Positions 20,385 through 29,291 of a DNA stretch of 64,000 bases are shown here, one piece after another. Positions within the stretch are counted from its first letter, which is position 1; each line of letters begins with the position of its first letter. The translations under genes were made by a program, and so were the position numbers. The stretch is from NCBI GenBank assembly GCA_963763215.1, contig CAVXNX010000009.1, positions 124,001 to 188,000 of the forward strand. Reading direction: 5' to 3'. The stretch is from DASQZK01 sp963763215 (GTDB lineage Bacteria; Bacteroidota; Bacteroidia; Bacteroidales; GCA-2748055). The notes beneath the pieces are model-generated. The model was not told the origin of the DNA, made no database searches, and saw nothing but the letters and a program-made list of their open reading frames with translations.

Positions 20385-21911
20385 ATGAAACACAGAGCGA
20401 TTTATATCCTTCTTGCGGCCATTCCTGAACATTATCTGCCACGATGCATTGTTCAGGACAGGAAACGCATGGCACAGACAGACAACCTGCCGTGGCCGGG
20501 TCGTTTTACCCGGCCGACCCCGGAAAGCTGTCCCAAATGCTGGCCGGATTTTTCGCCCTCGCGGTCCGTCAAACCGGTGCAGGAAGGCCCGCGCCGGTGG
20601 CTCTTGTGGCTCCCCACGCCGGATATGTCTTTTCCGGACAGACCGATGCCTGGAGCTACGTCCAGCTTGATCCGGAAAAGACCTACCATACCATCTTCAT
20701 CATCGGCACATCCCATTATGTGCATTTCAACGGCGCTTCGATTTATAATAAAGGCAATTACGTTACCCCCCTGGGCAAAGTGCCCGTCGACTTTGATATC
20801 GCCGGTCAGCTGATGACCAGCTCAAACGTCTTCTCTTATGAGCCTTCGGCCCATCAACGGGAGCACAGTATTGAAGTCCAGCTGCCTTTTCTCCAGTATC
20901 GCCTCAGGCATCCCTTTAAAATCGTCCCGATTTTGCTGGGCACCCAGGATCCCGGGGTTATCTCGACCGTGGCAAAAGCTCTTGGTCCGTATAAAACGGA
21001 AGATAACCTGTTTATCCTCAGTACTGATTTTTCACATTATCCCCTCGTATACGCTTGCCGGAACCACCGACAGCCTGACCATGCAGTCTTTTCTCACGCA
21101 CGATCCGGAACACTTCCGGAAATATGTCACCCGGATTGAACAGAGAGAGTCGGACGGCCTGTTGACACCCATGTGCGGCTGGCCGTCGGCCCTTGTTCTG
21201 ATGCGGCTGTTCAGCGATCCGGCTGAGTATGATTATCAGCCGTTATTCCATCAAAATTCAGGCGACTCACCCTATGGTGACAAAAGCCGAGTTGTCGGAT
21301 ATTATTCCTTAATGATCACCCCAAAACAACCCGCTATGGAGGAAACAGATTCCAACCTGACCCGCCAGGACCATATCCTGCTCCTGAAGATTGCCAGGGA
21401 GAGCCTGGAACATTACCTGCGAACGGGAAAATACCTGGATTACGACGAAGACAACCTTCCCGGCCACCTCCTGGAACACCGGGGTGTTTTTGTAACCCTT
21501 CACAAAGGAAAGGCCCTGAGGGGCTGTATCGGGCGTTTCCTTCCCGATGAGCCCATGTACAAGGTCACACAGAAAATGGCCATTGCCGCTGCCGTGCAGG
21601 ATCCCCGGTTCAAACCCGTGGTCTATGCAGAACTTCCCCAGATCGACATCGATATCTCGGTCCTCAGCCCGTTGAAGAAGATCAGTTCGCCCGGAGAGAT
21701 CGAGCTCGGCCGGGACGGGATCCTGATCAAGAAAGACAACCGTTCGGGGACCTTTCTCCCCCAGGTCGCCAACGAGACAGGATGGACGAAGGAAGAATTC
21801 CTGGGTCATTGTTCGCAGGACAAGGCCGGACTCGGATGGGACGGGTGGAAAAATGCAGATCTCTATATTTACACGGCAGATAACTTCTCTGAAAAAGAGT
21901 ATCAAAAATGA
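20385..21911 (+). CDS. MEMO-AMMECR1 fusion protein with an N-terminal signal (two frameshifts)
   Basis: Two AmmeMemoRadiSam domains in one polypeptide of about 508 residues. The N-terminal MEMO domain begins AVAGSFYPADP and keeps the metal-site residues (VAPHAGYVFSG, IGTSHYVHF, TPMCGWPSA). From about 21350 an AMMECR1 domain follows, with the signature ALRGCIGRF. The first residues, MKHRAIYILLAAI, look like a signal peptide or membrane anchor that resumes in another frame as LSATMHCSGQ, so a base is probably missing near 20430. An extra C at 21041-21044 breaks STDFSHYPSYTLAG. The ATG at 20373 is an alternative start. Its stop overlaps the next gene by 4 nt. If the signal is real, the fusion acts outside the cytoplasm. 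Confidence 0.87.
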
Positions 21912-24385
21912 GCCATGCCTATGCCGTCATTCCGTTGGGAATTCTCTCATTGTACCTGTATCTGTTTTCTTCTTTTCTCGTCAGGGCCGGGGTCTACAGC
22001 CGGAAAAACCACCGGAAAGCCTGGAATTATATCCTGCTGATCACCTTCTTCGTTTCGGCTCTCTCAGGACTTTTCATTGCCCTGCAAATCAATAATAAAT
22101 GGGAGTTTTCATGGATCGACCGGTTCCTGAAGTGGCATGTCGATTTTGGCATTGCCCTGAGTTTCACCGGGATCATCCATTTTCTGTGGCACTGGCCGTA
22201 TTATTTCGGAAAACGGGAACGAAGACCTTCAAAGCCTTCTGACCTTGCGCGGGAAAACACCAGGCCCATTTCACCCCTGTACCTCTTCCTCCTGGGTTTT
22301 ATCATGCTCACCACGCAGGTTGACTTCATCCGTGCGGGGCTCAATCTCTTTGACGGAAACGAAGGGGTCACCGGACTGATCCTGAGTCTCTGGATGCTGT
22401 TCACGGGACTGGGCGCCGTTGCCGGAAAACGGGGTCACCGGCTCTCACGCCTCCCCCATTTCGAAGCCGGCAGTGTCCTGGTCATGGGCCTTCTTCCGCT
22501 TGTCATGCTGACAGCCATCTATCTTGTAAAATCCCTGTTTTTCCCCTACGGGACCACCCCTGACCCGGCTAATACTGCTCTGATCACCCTGCTTGTGCTC
22601 ATGCCTTTTTGTTTCTTTGCCGGCCTCTGCTTCACCCTTTATGCCTTCAGACTTCAGGAAAGGGCATCCGATTTTGCGGGCAGAGCTTATGTCCTGGAAT
22701 CGGCAGGCAGTATGGCAGCAGGAATTTTCACGGGCTTCATTTCCATTTTCCTGTTCAGCCTCCTCCAGACCACCCTGATCCTTGTCCTGTTATCGATCGC
22801 CCTGATCCTGTTCACCCTTCACTTGAAGAAGATCATCGAAAATACTTTGCCTTGCGGGCGGGGCGATGGTCATTACCGTGTTTTTCCTTCATCCCGGCGA
22901 CCTTCTGTCAGGGATGATCTACCACGGTCAAAAAATTCTCACCACCCGACAGACGCCCTTACGGTCAGATCGTCGTCACCGAAACCTCCGGGCAGGTTAA
23001 CCTTTTTGAGAACAATCTCCTGCTCTATTCAGGTCAGGATGTCATCAATGCAGAGGAAGCCGTGCATTTTCCGATGGTCCAGGCGCGCGGGACCGACACC
23101 CTCCTTCTCATTTCCGGCGGATATAAAGGGATGCTCCGCGAACTGCTGAAGTACCACCCCCGGCAGGTCGATTATACTGAAACGGATCCAGCACTCATCC
23201 GTTTGGCCAGGATTTATCTCGACACCGCCGTCATCCCCGACGACCCGAGGATCCGGTATGTCCTCTCCCGGGACGGAGCCGGCTTTCTGAAAAAGAATTA
23301 CCAAACGTACAATGCCGTGATCGTCAACACCGATGCCCCCTTTACCCTCTCAGGCAACCGGTATTTCAGCCTGGCCTTCGCCCGGCTTGTGAAGGAACAC
23401 CTCACCCCCGACGGTGTCATGTCACTGGCCCTGCCGACGGGGTACAATTACACGAATAAAAATGCGCTTGAACTCAATTCACTGGTCTACAATACATTGA
23501 GTAAGGTCTTCAAGAATGTCACCATCCTGCAGGGGCAACAAAACTATTTCCTGGCATCCGATTCCCCTTTATCGGAAGATGTCCCGGGACTCATTGCCCG
23601 GAAGGGCATCGAAACGTCGTATGTGAATGAGAATTATCTGAGTACACAGGGATCTTGAGATGCGAACGGCAATGCTCATACAGGACGTGGACAGCCGGGC
23701 AGGCGTCAACACGTTGGCCAGGCCAAGGGCTTTTTTCCTGGCACTGGGTTACTGGGCGTCCATGTATGGAAGCGGGATGAAGGTTGTCATGTGGGGCATC
23801 CTGGCTCTTTTTCTGTTTTTTTTCGTGATTTATTTCCGCAAAGCGATGACATTGAACCTATACCTGACCGGCTTCACGTCATCCGGGCTGGAAGTCCTGC
23901 TCCTGTTTGGTCTCCAGGCCATCCTTGGCAATCTTTACCAGTATTCGGCCCTGCTTCTCGGCCTGTTCATGGCCGGTCTGGCTGCCGGTGCCTGGTTCGG
24001 GAACCGTCCCGCAGTGGCGCCTAGAAAGATCAACGTCACGGTTGCCGACGGTTTGCTGGCCGGATGTGCCCTGCTGTCGGGATCGCTGCTGCTCATGTTT
24101 CCATGGTCCGCTGGAGTGGTTTTGGGCTTCGCCGTTCTCCTGAGTTTTGCATCGGCGGCGGTTACCGGGTATATTTTTGCCGTGACGTCGCGGTTACTTG
24201 AGAGCACCGGGAAGAAACGCCTTCCGGAACTTTATTCAGCAGATATATTCGGCGGAGCGACCGGCGCCATCGGGGTGTCTGTCTGCCTGTTACCGCTGGC
24301 AGGTTTCTTAGGTACGGCTTTTATTCTGACCATACTCATGGCGCTGTCGGGATCGGCGTTGATCCGCACGCCTTTGGCCCGTTAA
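21908..24385 (+). CDS. Polytopic membrane protein with a spermidine-synthase-like domain (three frameshifts)
   Basis: Restored length is about 824 residues. The N-terminus has several TM helices, including the histidine-rich pair KWHVDFGIALSF and GIIHFLWHWPYYF, which resembles a b-type haem-binding bundle. More TM helices follow, then a Rossmann domain of the spermidine synthase/methyltransferase type (LLISGGYKGMLREL, TETDPALIRLAR, AVIVNTDAPF), then C-terminal TM helices (from about 23780). Extra bases near 22855, 22957 and 23649-23651 split it; removing all three gives one frame. The start overlaps the MEMO-AMMECR1 stop (ATGA). Whether it transfers aminopropyl or methyl groups, or neither, cannot be told: the D in NTDAP is kept but the usual GGGDG glycine motif is reduced to GGYKG. 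Confidence 0.8.
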
Positions 24386-24548
24386 TTAGTGTCAGAAAGA
24401 AAACTCATGTTTTTTAGCCGTGCTTGATAAGAAAACGTCAAGAGCAAGGCTTGCGATGACTGAAAAACAGGAGTTTACTATTCGTAAATGACTGTTTTGA
24501 AGTCGAGCATAACGCAGCTATTGGCGTTTTCTTGCAAGCACTAATTAA
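24382..24548. repeat. 167-bp nested palindromic element
   Basis: Outer arms TTAATTAGTG (24382-24391) and CACTAATTAA (24539-24548) are perfect inverted repeats. Next, 24420-24437 pairs with 24525-24541 (GTGCTTG..AGAAAACG against CGTTTTCTTGCAAGCAC). An inner stem of 21 bp with a few mismatches (24458-24478 against 24484-24504) closes on the loop TATTC. The left arm carries about 29 extra bases between the outer and middle stems. The stop codon of the preceding gene lies inside the outer arm. It has no coding capacity. The form suggests a MITE-like or REP-like dispersed element; only one copy is in this window. Confidence 0.75.
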
Positions 24549-24585
24549 ACATGTTCTAAACATCAGCGAATCTGATGCCAGAGTC

Positions 24586-24616
24586 TTTGCTTTTCAGCCT
24601 GCACGATGTATCTTTA
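24586..24616 (+). promoter_or_regulatory. Promoter for the second radical SAM gene
   Basis: TTTG at 24586-24589, 19-nt spacer, TATCTTTA at 24609-24616 (one mismatch). The second radical SAM gene therefore probably has its own transcript, separate from the upstream operon. Confidence 0.55.
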
Positions 24617-24667
24617 GGTCTGACCGGTATCATCAGGATCGGATTGGTATAAAAAAATCAACGGACG

Positions 24668-25786
24668 ATGAAAAAAAGAACATTCCTGAAAACGTCACTG
24701 GCCGGTCTGGGCGGTATGGTTCTCGGGGGAAATGCTTCCGGCGCTCCTGCGAAACTGCCCGGCGATGAACTCTGGCGGTGGAGCAGGGAATCCCGGTATG
24801 CCACAGAAACCCCGCGTGGGATGCGTTGCCTGATCTGCCCCAACGAATGTACGCTGAAACCGGGAGAGATGAGCGACTGCCACAACCGGGTTAACTATAA
24901 AGGAAAACTCTATACCATCGCATACGGGAACCCGTGTTCCGTTCATGTCGACCCGGTGGAAAAAAAACCCCTGAACCATTTCCTTCCCGGAAGCCAGGCC
25001 TTTTCGTTCGCCACCGCGGGATGTAACCTCGCCTGCCTGAATTGTCAAAACTGGCAAATCTCACAGACCAGTCCCCGCGAAACACGGAATGCCGACCTGA
25101 TGCCAGAGAAAGTGGTGGAAGAGACCCTGAAAAACGCCTGCCGTTCGATAGCGTTCACCTATTCTGAGCCCATTACCTGGTATGAATATGTTTATGACAC
25201 TTCGGTGCTGGCCCGTGAGGCCGGACTGAAGACCATCCTGGTCTCCAACGGCTATATAAAGGAAGAACCCCTTCGCGATCTGTGCAAATATACCGATGCA
25301 GCCAACATCGACCTCAAAGCTTATTCGGATGATATTTACCAGAAGCTCACCGGCGGCAACCTGAAAACGATCCTGACCACTCTCCGGGTGATGAAGGAAG
25401 AAGGGGTCTGGCTGGAGATCACCAACCTGGTGATCCCCACCTGGACCGATGATCTTTCGATGATAAGCCGGATGTGCGAATGGCTTGCCCAAAATGGTTT
25501 CGAGGATGTTCCGCTTCATTTCTCCAGGTTTATGCCACTTTACAAACTCACACGTCTACCGGCCACTCCTGCGGAAACCTTGCACAAAGCCAGAGAGATC
25601 GCGGTGAACGCAGGACTTCACTATGTGTATGTGGGGAATCTTCCGGGATTGGATGAAAGTGACACCTATTGTCCTTCATGCCATAAGAAAGTCATTGGCC
25701 GGACAGGGTTCAAGGTCACGGAAAATAATCTGGAAAACAGCCGCTGCAAATACTGCCATACCCCGATTGCCGGAATCTGGAGTTAA
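24668..25786 (+). CDS. AmmeMemoRadiSam radical SAM enzyme (second copy) with an N-terminal export-like signal
   Basis: A 372-residue homologue of the enzyme at 18510. It has the N-terminal cysteine set CLICPNECTL ... SDCHNR, the cluster motif AGCNLACLNCQNW (CX3CX2C), and C-terminal cysteines YCPSCHKK and CKYCHTP. Unlike the first copy it begins MKKRTFLKTSLAGLGGMVLGG, a Tat-like signal with KR in place of RR, followed by NASGAP, a plausible cleavage region. Radical SAM chemistry normally needs cytoplasmic reductants, so an exported member would be unusual. Its 3' end overlaps the convergent gene by 4 bp. Confidence 0.92.
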   Translation: MKKRTFLKTSLAGLGGMVLGGNASGAPAKLPGDELWRWSRESRYATETPRGMRCLICPNECTLKPGEMSDCHNRVNYKGKLYTIAYGNPCSVHVDPVEKKPLNHFLPGSQAFSFATAGCNLACLNCQNWQISQTSPRETRNADLMPEKVVEETLKNACRSIAFTYSEPITWYEYVYDTSVLAREAGLKTILVSNGYIKEEPLRDLCKYTDAANIDLKAYSDDIYQKLTGGNLKTILTTLRVMKEEGVWLEITNLVIPTWTDDLSMISRMCEWLAQNGFEDVPLHFSRFMPLYKLTRLPATPAETLHKAREIAVNAGLHYVYVGNLPGLDESDTYCPSCHKKVIGRTGFKVTENNLENSRCKYCHTPIAGIWS

Positions 25787-26076
25787 TTGCCGGCCAGCAG
25801 CACCTCGATGATCTCCCTGAATTCATCATCGTGGTCCATTGACGTTTCCTTTTTCCCCGCCCGGTCATACCAGTAAGCGGCGTTCATCTGATCGCCTTCC
25901 TTGCGGTGCAGGTAGGCATGCACCCAGGCTGCTTCCCGCGTGGTCATATCCTGGACAATTTCGTGCGCTTTCTGCCAGTATCCCTTTCGCTCCCACCACA
26001 ACGCTTTTACCGTGTCGGGGAACTCACCGGGTGGTTGCCCCATGTCCAGGGTATAATTAAATGATTTGTAATCCAT
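25783..26076 (-). CDS. Small conserved protein of unknown function
   Basis: A 97-residue soluble protein with no signal or TM helix. The core (REAAWVHAYLHRKEGDQMNAAYWYDRAGK) resembles a small, widespread uncharacterised bacterial family with the same AWVHAYLHRKEGD motif. The pattern looks like a short helical hairpin of Sel1/TPR type, but this is not certain. It converges on the second radical SAM gene; no functional link is evident. Confidence 0.75.
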   Translation of the reverse strand: MDYKSFNYTLDMGQPPGEFPDTVKALWWERKGYWQKAHEIVQDMTTREAAWVHAYLHRKEGDQMNAAYWYDRAGKKETSMDHDDEFREIIEVLLAGN

Positions 26077-26261
26077 GGTTGTCGTTGTTTTGTCTGACCT
26101 TCACAAGCCGGGTCGAAGGCCGGATGGAACAGGTGTTTGCTTGCATATCATATTATCGGTATTAAAATTACAAAAAAAAGCGGAGATTCGGAAATACTGG
26201 CGAAACGCCTGCACTCCCCTTTACCTCCCCTTCCGTGAATTAACTTCATTTAACATTTATT

Positions 26262-26333
26262 TACGAAATTTATCGTAGATTAATTTGTATTTACGAATTG
26301 CTTCGTATAAATTTGTCTACGAAAATATTCGTA
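26262..26333 (+). promoter_or_regulatory. Triple BlaI-type operator overlapping the blaI promoter
   Basis: Three perfect palindromes TACGA-N6-TCGTA at 26262-26277, 26292-26307 and 26318-26333. The promoter is interleaved: TTTG at 26284-26287, 20-nt spacer, TAAATTTG at 26308-26315. Operators 2 and 3 flank and touch the -7 element, so bound repressor would block RNA polymerase. BlaI/MecI family operators are usually of the form TACA..TGTA; this site is a variant. The rest of the gap from 26077 is AT-rich with no gene. Confidence 0.8.
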
Positions 26334-26411
26334 ACAGACTTTACTTAAGAGGGACCGGCCGCAGATCCGGGATGATGCCGGTCACTGTTCATCGAATGAA
26401 AAAACACCAAA

Positions 26412-26804
26412 ATGGAAAAAAAGCCTCTTGCCCAGCCCACTGAATCGGAACTTGAAATTTTGAATATTCTGTGGAAATACGGATCCTCGACGGTACGTTT
26501 CGTCAATGAAAAATTGAATGAGCAGCGGGTGGTCGGGTATACCACAACTTTAAAAATCATGCAGATCATGCATGACAAAAACCTCGTCATTCGTGATGAA
26601 GCGGCAAAATCGCATATTTATTCTCCGGCGATTGAAGCAAATGCCATTCAGAATCGTCTTATAGACAGGATTCTTAATACAGCGTTCCAGGGGTCGGCCT
26701 CCAGACTTATTCTCCAGACACTTGGCAAGCACACGCCAAGTCATGAAGAGATGGAAGAGATCCGGAAGTTACTCGATCAAATTGAAAAAACCAGTCAGTC
26801 ATGA
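26412..26804 (+). CDS. blaI: BlaI/MecI/CopY-family repressor
   Basis: A 130-residue winged-helix repressor. The N-terminal DNA-binding domain has PTESELEILNILWKYGSSTVR and the wing region YTTTLKIMQIMHDKN; the C-terminal helices (about 90-130) form the dimer interface that BlaR1-type proteases target. It overlaps the downstream metallopeptidase by 4 bp (ATGA), and three palindromes precede it, which together predict autoregulation of the pair. No beta-lactamase gene is adjacent, so the regulon may concern something else. Confidence 0.92.
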   Translation: MEKKPLAQPTESELEILNILWKYGSSTVRFVNEKLNEQRVVGYTTTLKIMQIMHDKNLVIRDEAAKSHIYSPAIEANAIQNRLIDRILNTAFQGSASRLILQTLGKHTPSHEEMEEIRKLLDQIEKTSQS

Positions 26805-28861
26805 TCCTTCATGCCATATATGCTCCGGCGATTTATGCTCTCGGAATGACCATCATTCATTCGCTATGGCAGATAGCCCTGGTATATGCCATTATGCAGC
26901 TCATTCTCCGGGTTTTGCGATCCGCCTCATCGGTGGTAAAATACCGGATCGCCGGTCTTTCCATGCTGACGGCCCTGGCATTTGCCGGGGTGACTTTCGT
27001 GATCGTTTACCATTCGGCCGTTCAGAAGTTTCCCTTGCCGCCGGGATTTACCGGACATACCGCGCATCCCGTTATTTCTGCTTACCGGGTTGATTTACAG
27101 CCCAATCATAGCGGGCTCCCGGCATACCTCCCCTGGCTCACCGGCTTATACCTGGCGGGAATCCTGCTGATGAGCCTGAGGATGATCACTGGCTGGGCGT
27201 ATCTTCACCATCAAACCCATGAAAATATCTTCCGTCCTTCTCCGCAGGCCATGGAGAACTTCCGCAACCTGTGCACGAGATCCGGGGTTAAGAAAATGGT
27301 TTCGCTGATGGAATCGTGCAAGGCCAGGGTCCCTGAAGTGATTGGTCATTTCAGGCCCCTGGTGATTGTTCCGGTTGGTTTTTTCGCCAATATCCCCTTT
27401 GAGCAGGCCGAAGCGATCATCGCTCATGAACTGGCCCACATCCGGCGCAATGACTATTTATTCAATATACTTCAGTCTGTTATCGAAGTGCTTTTCTTTT
27501 ATCATCCGGCGGTTTACCTGATTTCTGCCCGGATCAGGAATGAACGGGAAAATTGCTGCGATGACCTGGCCCTCGCATGTTGCCCCGGAAATGTAACCTA
27601 TGCGAAGGCCCTGGCCAGGATGGCTGAATTCAGGATTGGATCCCGCTATCCGGCCGTAGCATTGACCGGGAGGAAGAAAAACCTCCTGCAGAGGATTAAA
27701 CGGATATTAAAACCTGACAACATGAAAACGAAAATATCCGACAGATTACTGGCCGGGGTGATCATCCTGGCAGGCTTTGGCCTGATCACACTGACAGGAG
27801 CCGCAGCCCTGAACAAAATCAGCCTGAACGGGACCGGCGGTGGAAAAAATTTCAGCCTGGCCGTTCTCCGTCATCCGGGTACGCAGGCGACCCGGGCCGA
27901 TTCCCTGATCAATGTCGATGAGAAATCCATCGTCGTCTCGCAAAAGGATGAGAAGGGTGTAAGCCATGCCTATGAGATGGAATTCAGGAATGAAAAACTC
28001 GCCAGCCTGAAGGTAGATGGTAAAAACATTCCCGAATCCCGGTTTCCCGAATACACGGACATCGTAAAGAAAACGCTTGAATCGGTGAAATCGGCATCTG
28101 CCGGTGTCGATAAGGCCAATGAAGCGATGCAGCATATTGACCGGGAGAAAATGAAGGCCGACATGGAAAAAGCCCTCGAGCGTGTCCGGCAGATTGACAC
28201 GGTAAAGATCAATGAAGAAATACAGAAAGCCTTTAGTCAGATTGACCGGGATCGTTTGAACGAAGAACTGCAATCGGCCAGGGAAAAAATGCAATCCATC
28301 AACTGGGATAGCCTTGGACTGGCCATGAAGAATGCTTTTTCGGAGGAAGACGCCCGGGAACTCCGGGACGAGATAGCAAGGGCGCAGAAAGATATCGACT
28401 GGGAAAAGATCCGCCGGGAAATGGAGAAAGCAGGCGAGCAGTTCAATGCCATCGATTTTGATTCTCTGAGGATCGAAATCCAAAAGTCGATGAACAGTAT
28501 CGACTGGGATAAGATCGGTCGGGACCTGGACAGTGCCGGTATCCGGATCAACAAGGATCTGGGTTCGATCGACATTGAGGGAATGAAAAAATCCGTTGAA
28601 GGGATCGACTGGGATAAAGTGATGGCAGAAGCCGATGCCGGGTTAAAGTCGGCCCGGCTGATGCTCACCGATTCCTCGATCTCCAGGCTAAGTCATATCG
28701 ACATCCCCTCCATCGAGGCCAGTATCCGGGAAGCATTGGAGTCAGTGGGAAACATGAACCCGGAGAGCATTGGCCATGATCTGGATGAATCGCATGAAAA
28801 GCTCGAAAAGGCCCAAAAAAATCTCGAAAATACACTACGCGAATTGGAAAAGGGCCATTGA
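26801..28861 (+). CDS. BlaR1-like M56 membrane metallopeptidase with a repeat-rich C-terminal domain
   Basis: A 686-residue polytopic protease. The N-terminus has TM helices; the zinc motif HELAH (IIAHELAHIRRND) lies near residue 209 and a downstream ENCCDDLAL supplies the third ligand region. After a last TM helix (about 316-335) comes an extracytoplasmic domain of about 350 residues. It is not a penicillin-binding domain: it consists of helical repeats of roughly 22-35 residues keyed by I(D/N)WDxI or IDxxxI (INWDSLG, IDWEKIR, IDFDSLR, IDWDKIG, IDWDKVM). On sensing, such proteins cleave the BlaI partner. The ligand here is unlikely to be a beta-lactam; envelope stress is a guess. Confidence 0.9.
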   Translation: MILHAIYAPAIYALGMTIIHSLWQIALVYAIMQLILRVLRSASSVVKYRIAGLSMLTALAFAGVTFVIVYHSAVQKFPLPPGFTGHTAHPVISAYRVDLQPNHSGLPAYLPWLTGLYLAGILLMSLRMITGWAYLHHQTHENIFRPSPQAMENFRNLCTRSGVKKMVSLMESCKARVPEVIGHFRPLVIVPVGFFANIPFEQAEAIIAHELAHIRRNDYLFNILQSVIEVLFFYHPAVYLISARIRNERENCCDDLALACCPGNVTYAKALARMAEFRIGSRYPAVALTGRKKNLLQRIKRILKPDNMKTKISDRLLAGVIILAGFGLITLTGAAALNKISLNGTGGGKNFSLAVLRHPGTQATRADSLINVDEKSIVVSQKDEKGVSHAYEMEFRNEKLASLKVDGKNIPESRFPEYTDIVKKTLESVKSASAGVDKANEAMQHIDREKMKADMEKALERVRQIDTVKINEEIQKAFSQIDRDRLNEELQSAREKMQSINWDSLGLAMKNAFSEEDARELRDEIARAQKDIDWEKIRREMEKAGEQFNAIDFDSLRIEIQKSMNSIDWDKIGRDLDSAGIRINKDLGSIDIEGMKKSVEGIDWDKVMAEADAGLKSARLMLTDSSISRLSHIDIPSIEASIREALESVGNMNPESIGHDLDESHEKLEKAQKNLENTLRELEKGH

Positions 28862-29060
28862 CGGTTGTCGCCAAGCCAAATTCCCCAATTTACTGGTCAT
28901 TGCTGAAAAAACCCCGGTGAGGGTTTTTTCATTTCCGGGTATCAGCTGTGTGACCTGCATTTTGTACACTCCTTCAGTATAGGCCTTATCTGTTGGGATA
29001 TAACCGCTTGAGCCGTTGCCATGGGTCAGGTGGGAGATAAAAGGTAAGTAAAAATCCCTG
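28835..29060 (-). pseudogene. Possible C-terminal relic of a neutral ceramidase-like protein
   Basis: Minus-strand translation gives NGSSGYIPTDKAYTEGVYKM followed by PGNEKTLTGVFSAM, which resembles the C-terminal part of bacterial neutral/alkaline ceramidase-like proteins (NG..GYIPT..AY.EGGYE). No upstream domain is recognisable in any frame, and the end overlaps the blaR1 terminator. I treat it as a decayed fragment; chance similarity cannot be excluded. Confidence 0.3.
28905..28930 (+). terminator. Terminator of the blaI-blaR1 operon
   Basis: A perfect 10-bp stem, GAAAAAACCC against GGGTTTTTTC, with loop CGGTGA and a built-in T-tract, 43 nt after the stop codon. Apart from the possible relic on the minus strand, the stretch from here to 29291 shows nothing else. 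Confidence 0.85.
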
Positions 29061-29291
29061 GATCTCCTCCTCACCGCCGTGAAATTCCGGTATGACTCTG
29101 CAGGAATGGTCCGGAAACAGTCCCCGATAAGGACCAGAAGGATCTCTCGCTGGGAACCCGTCCCGCATAATACCAAAAAGACCGGAAATATTTCACGCCC
29201 GGGATGAACCGGAATGATCGGGAGATGTTTCCCCACAGCGGCGACAATGCATCAAGAAATGATCATGGATCGACAAATTGAATGGAACAGG

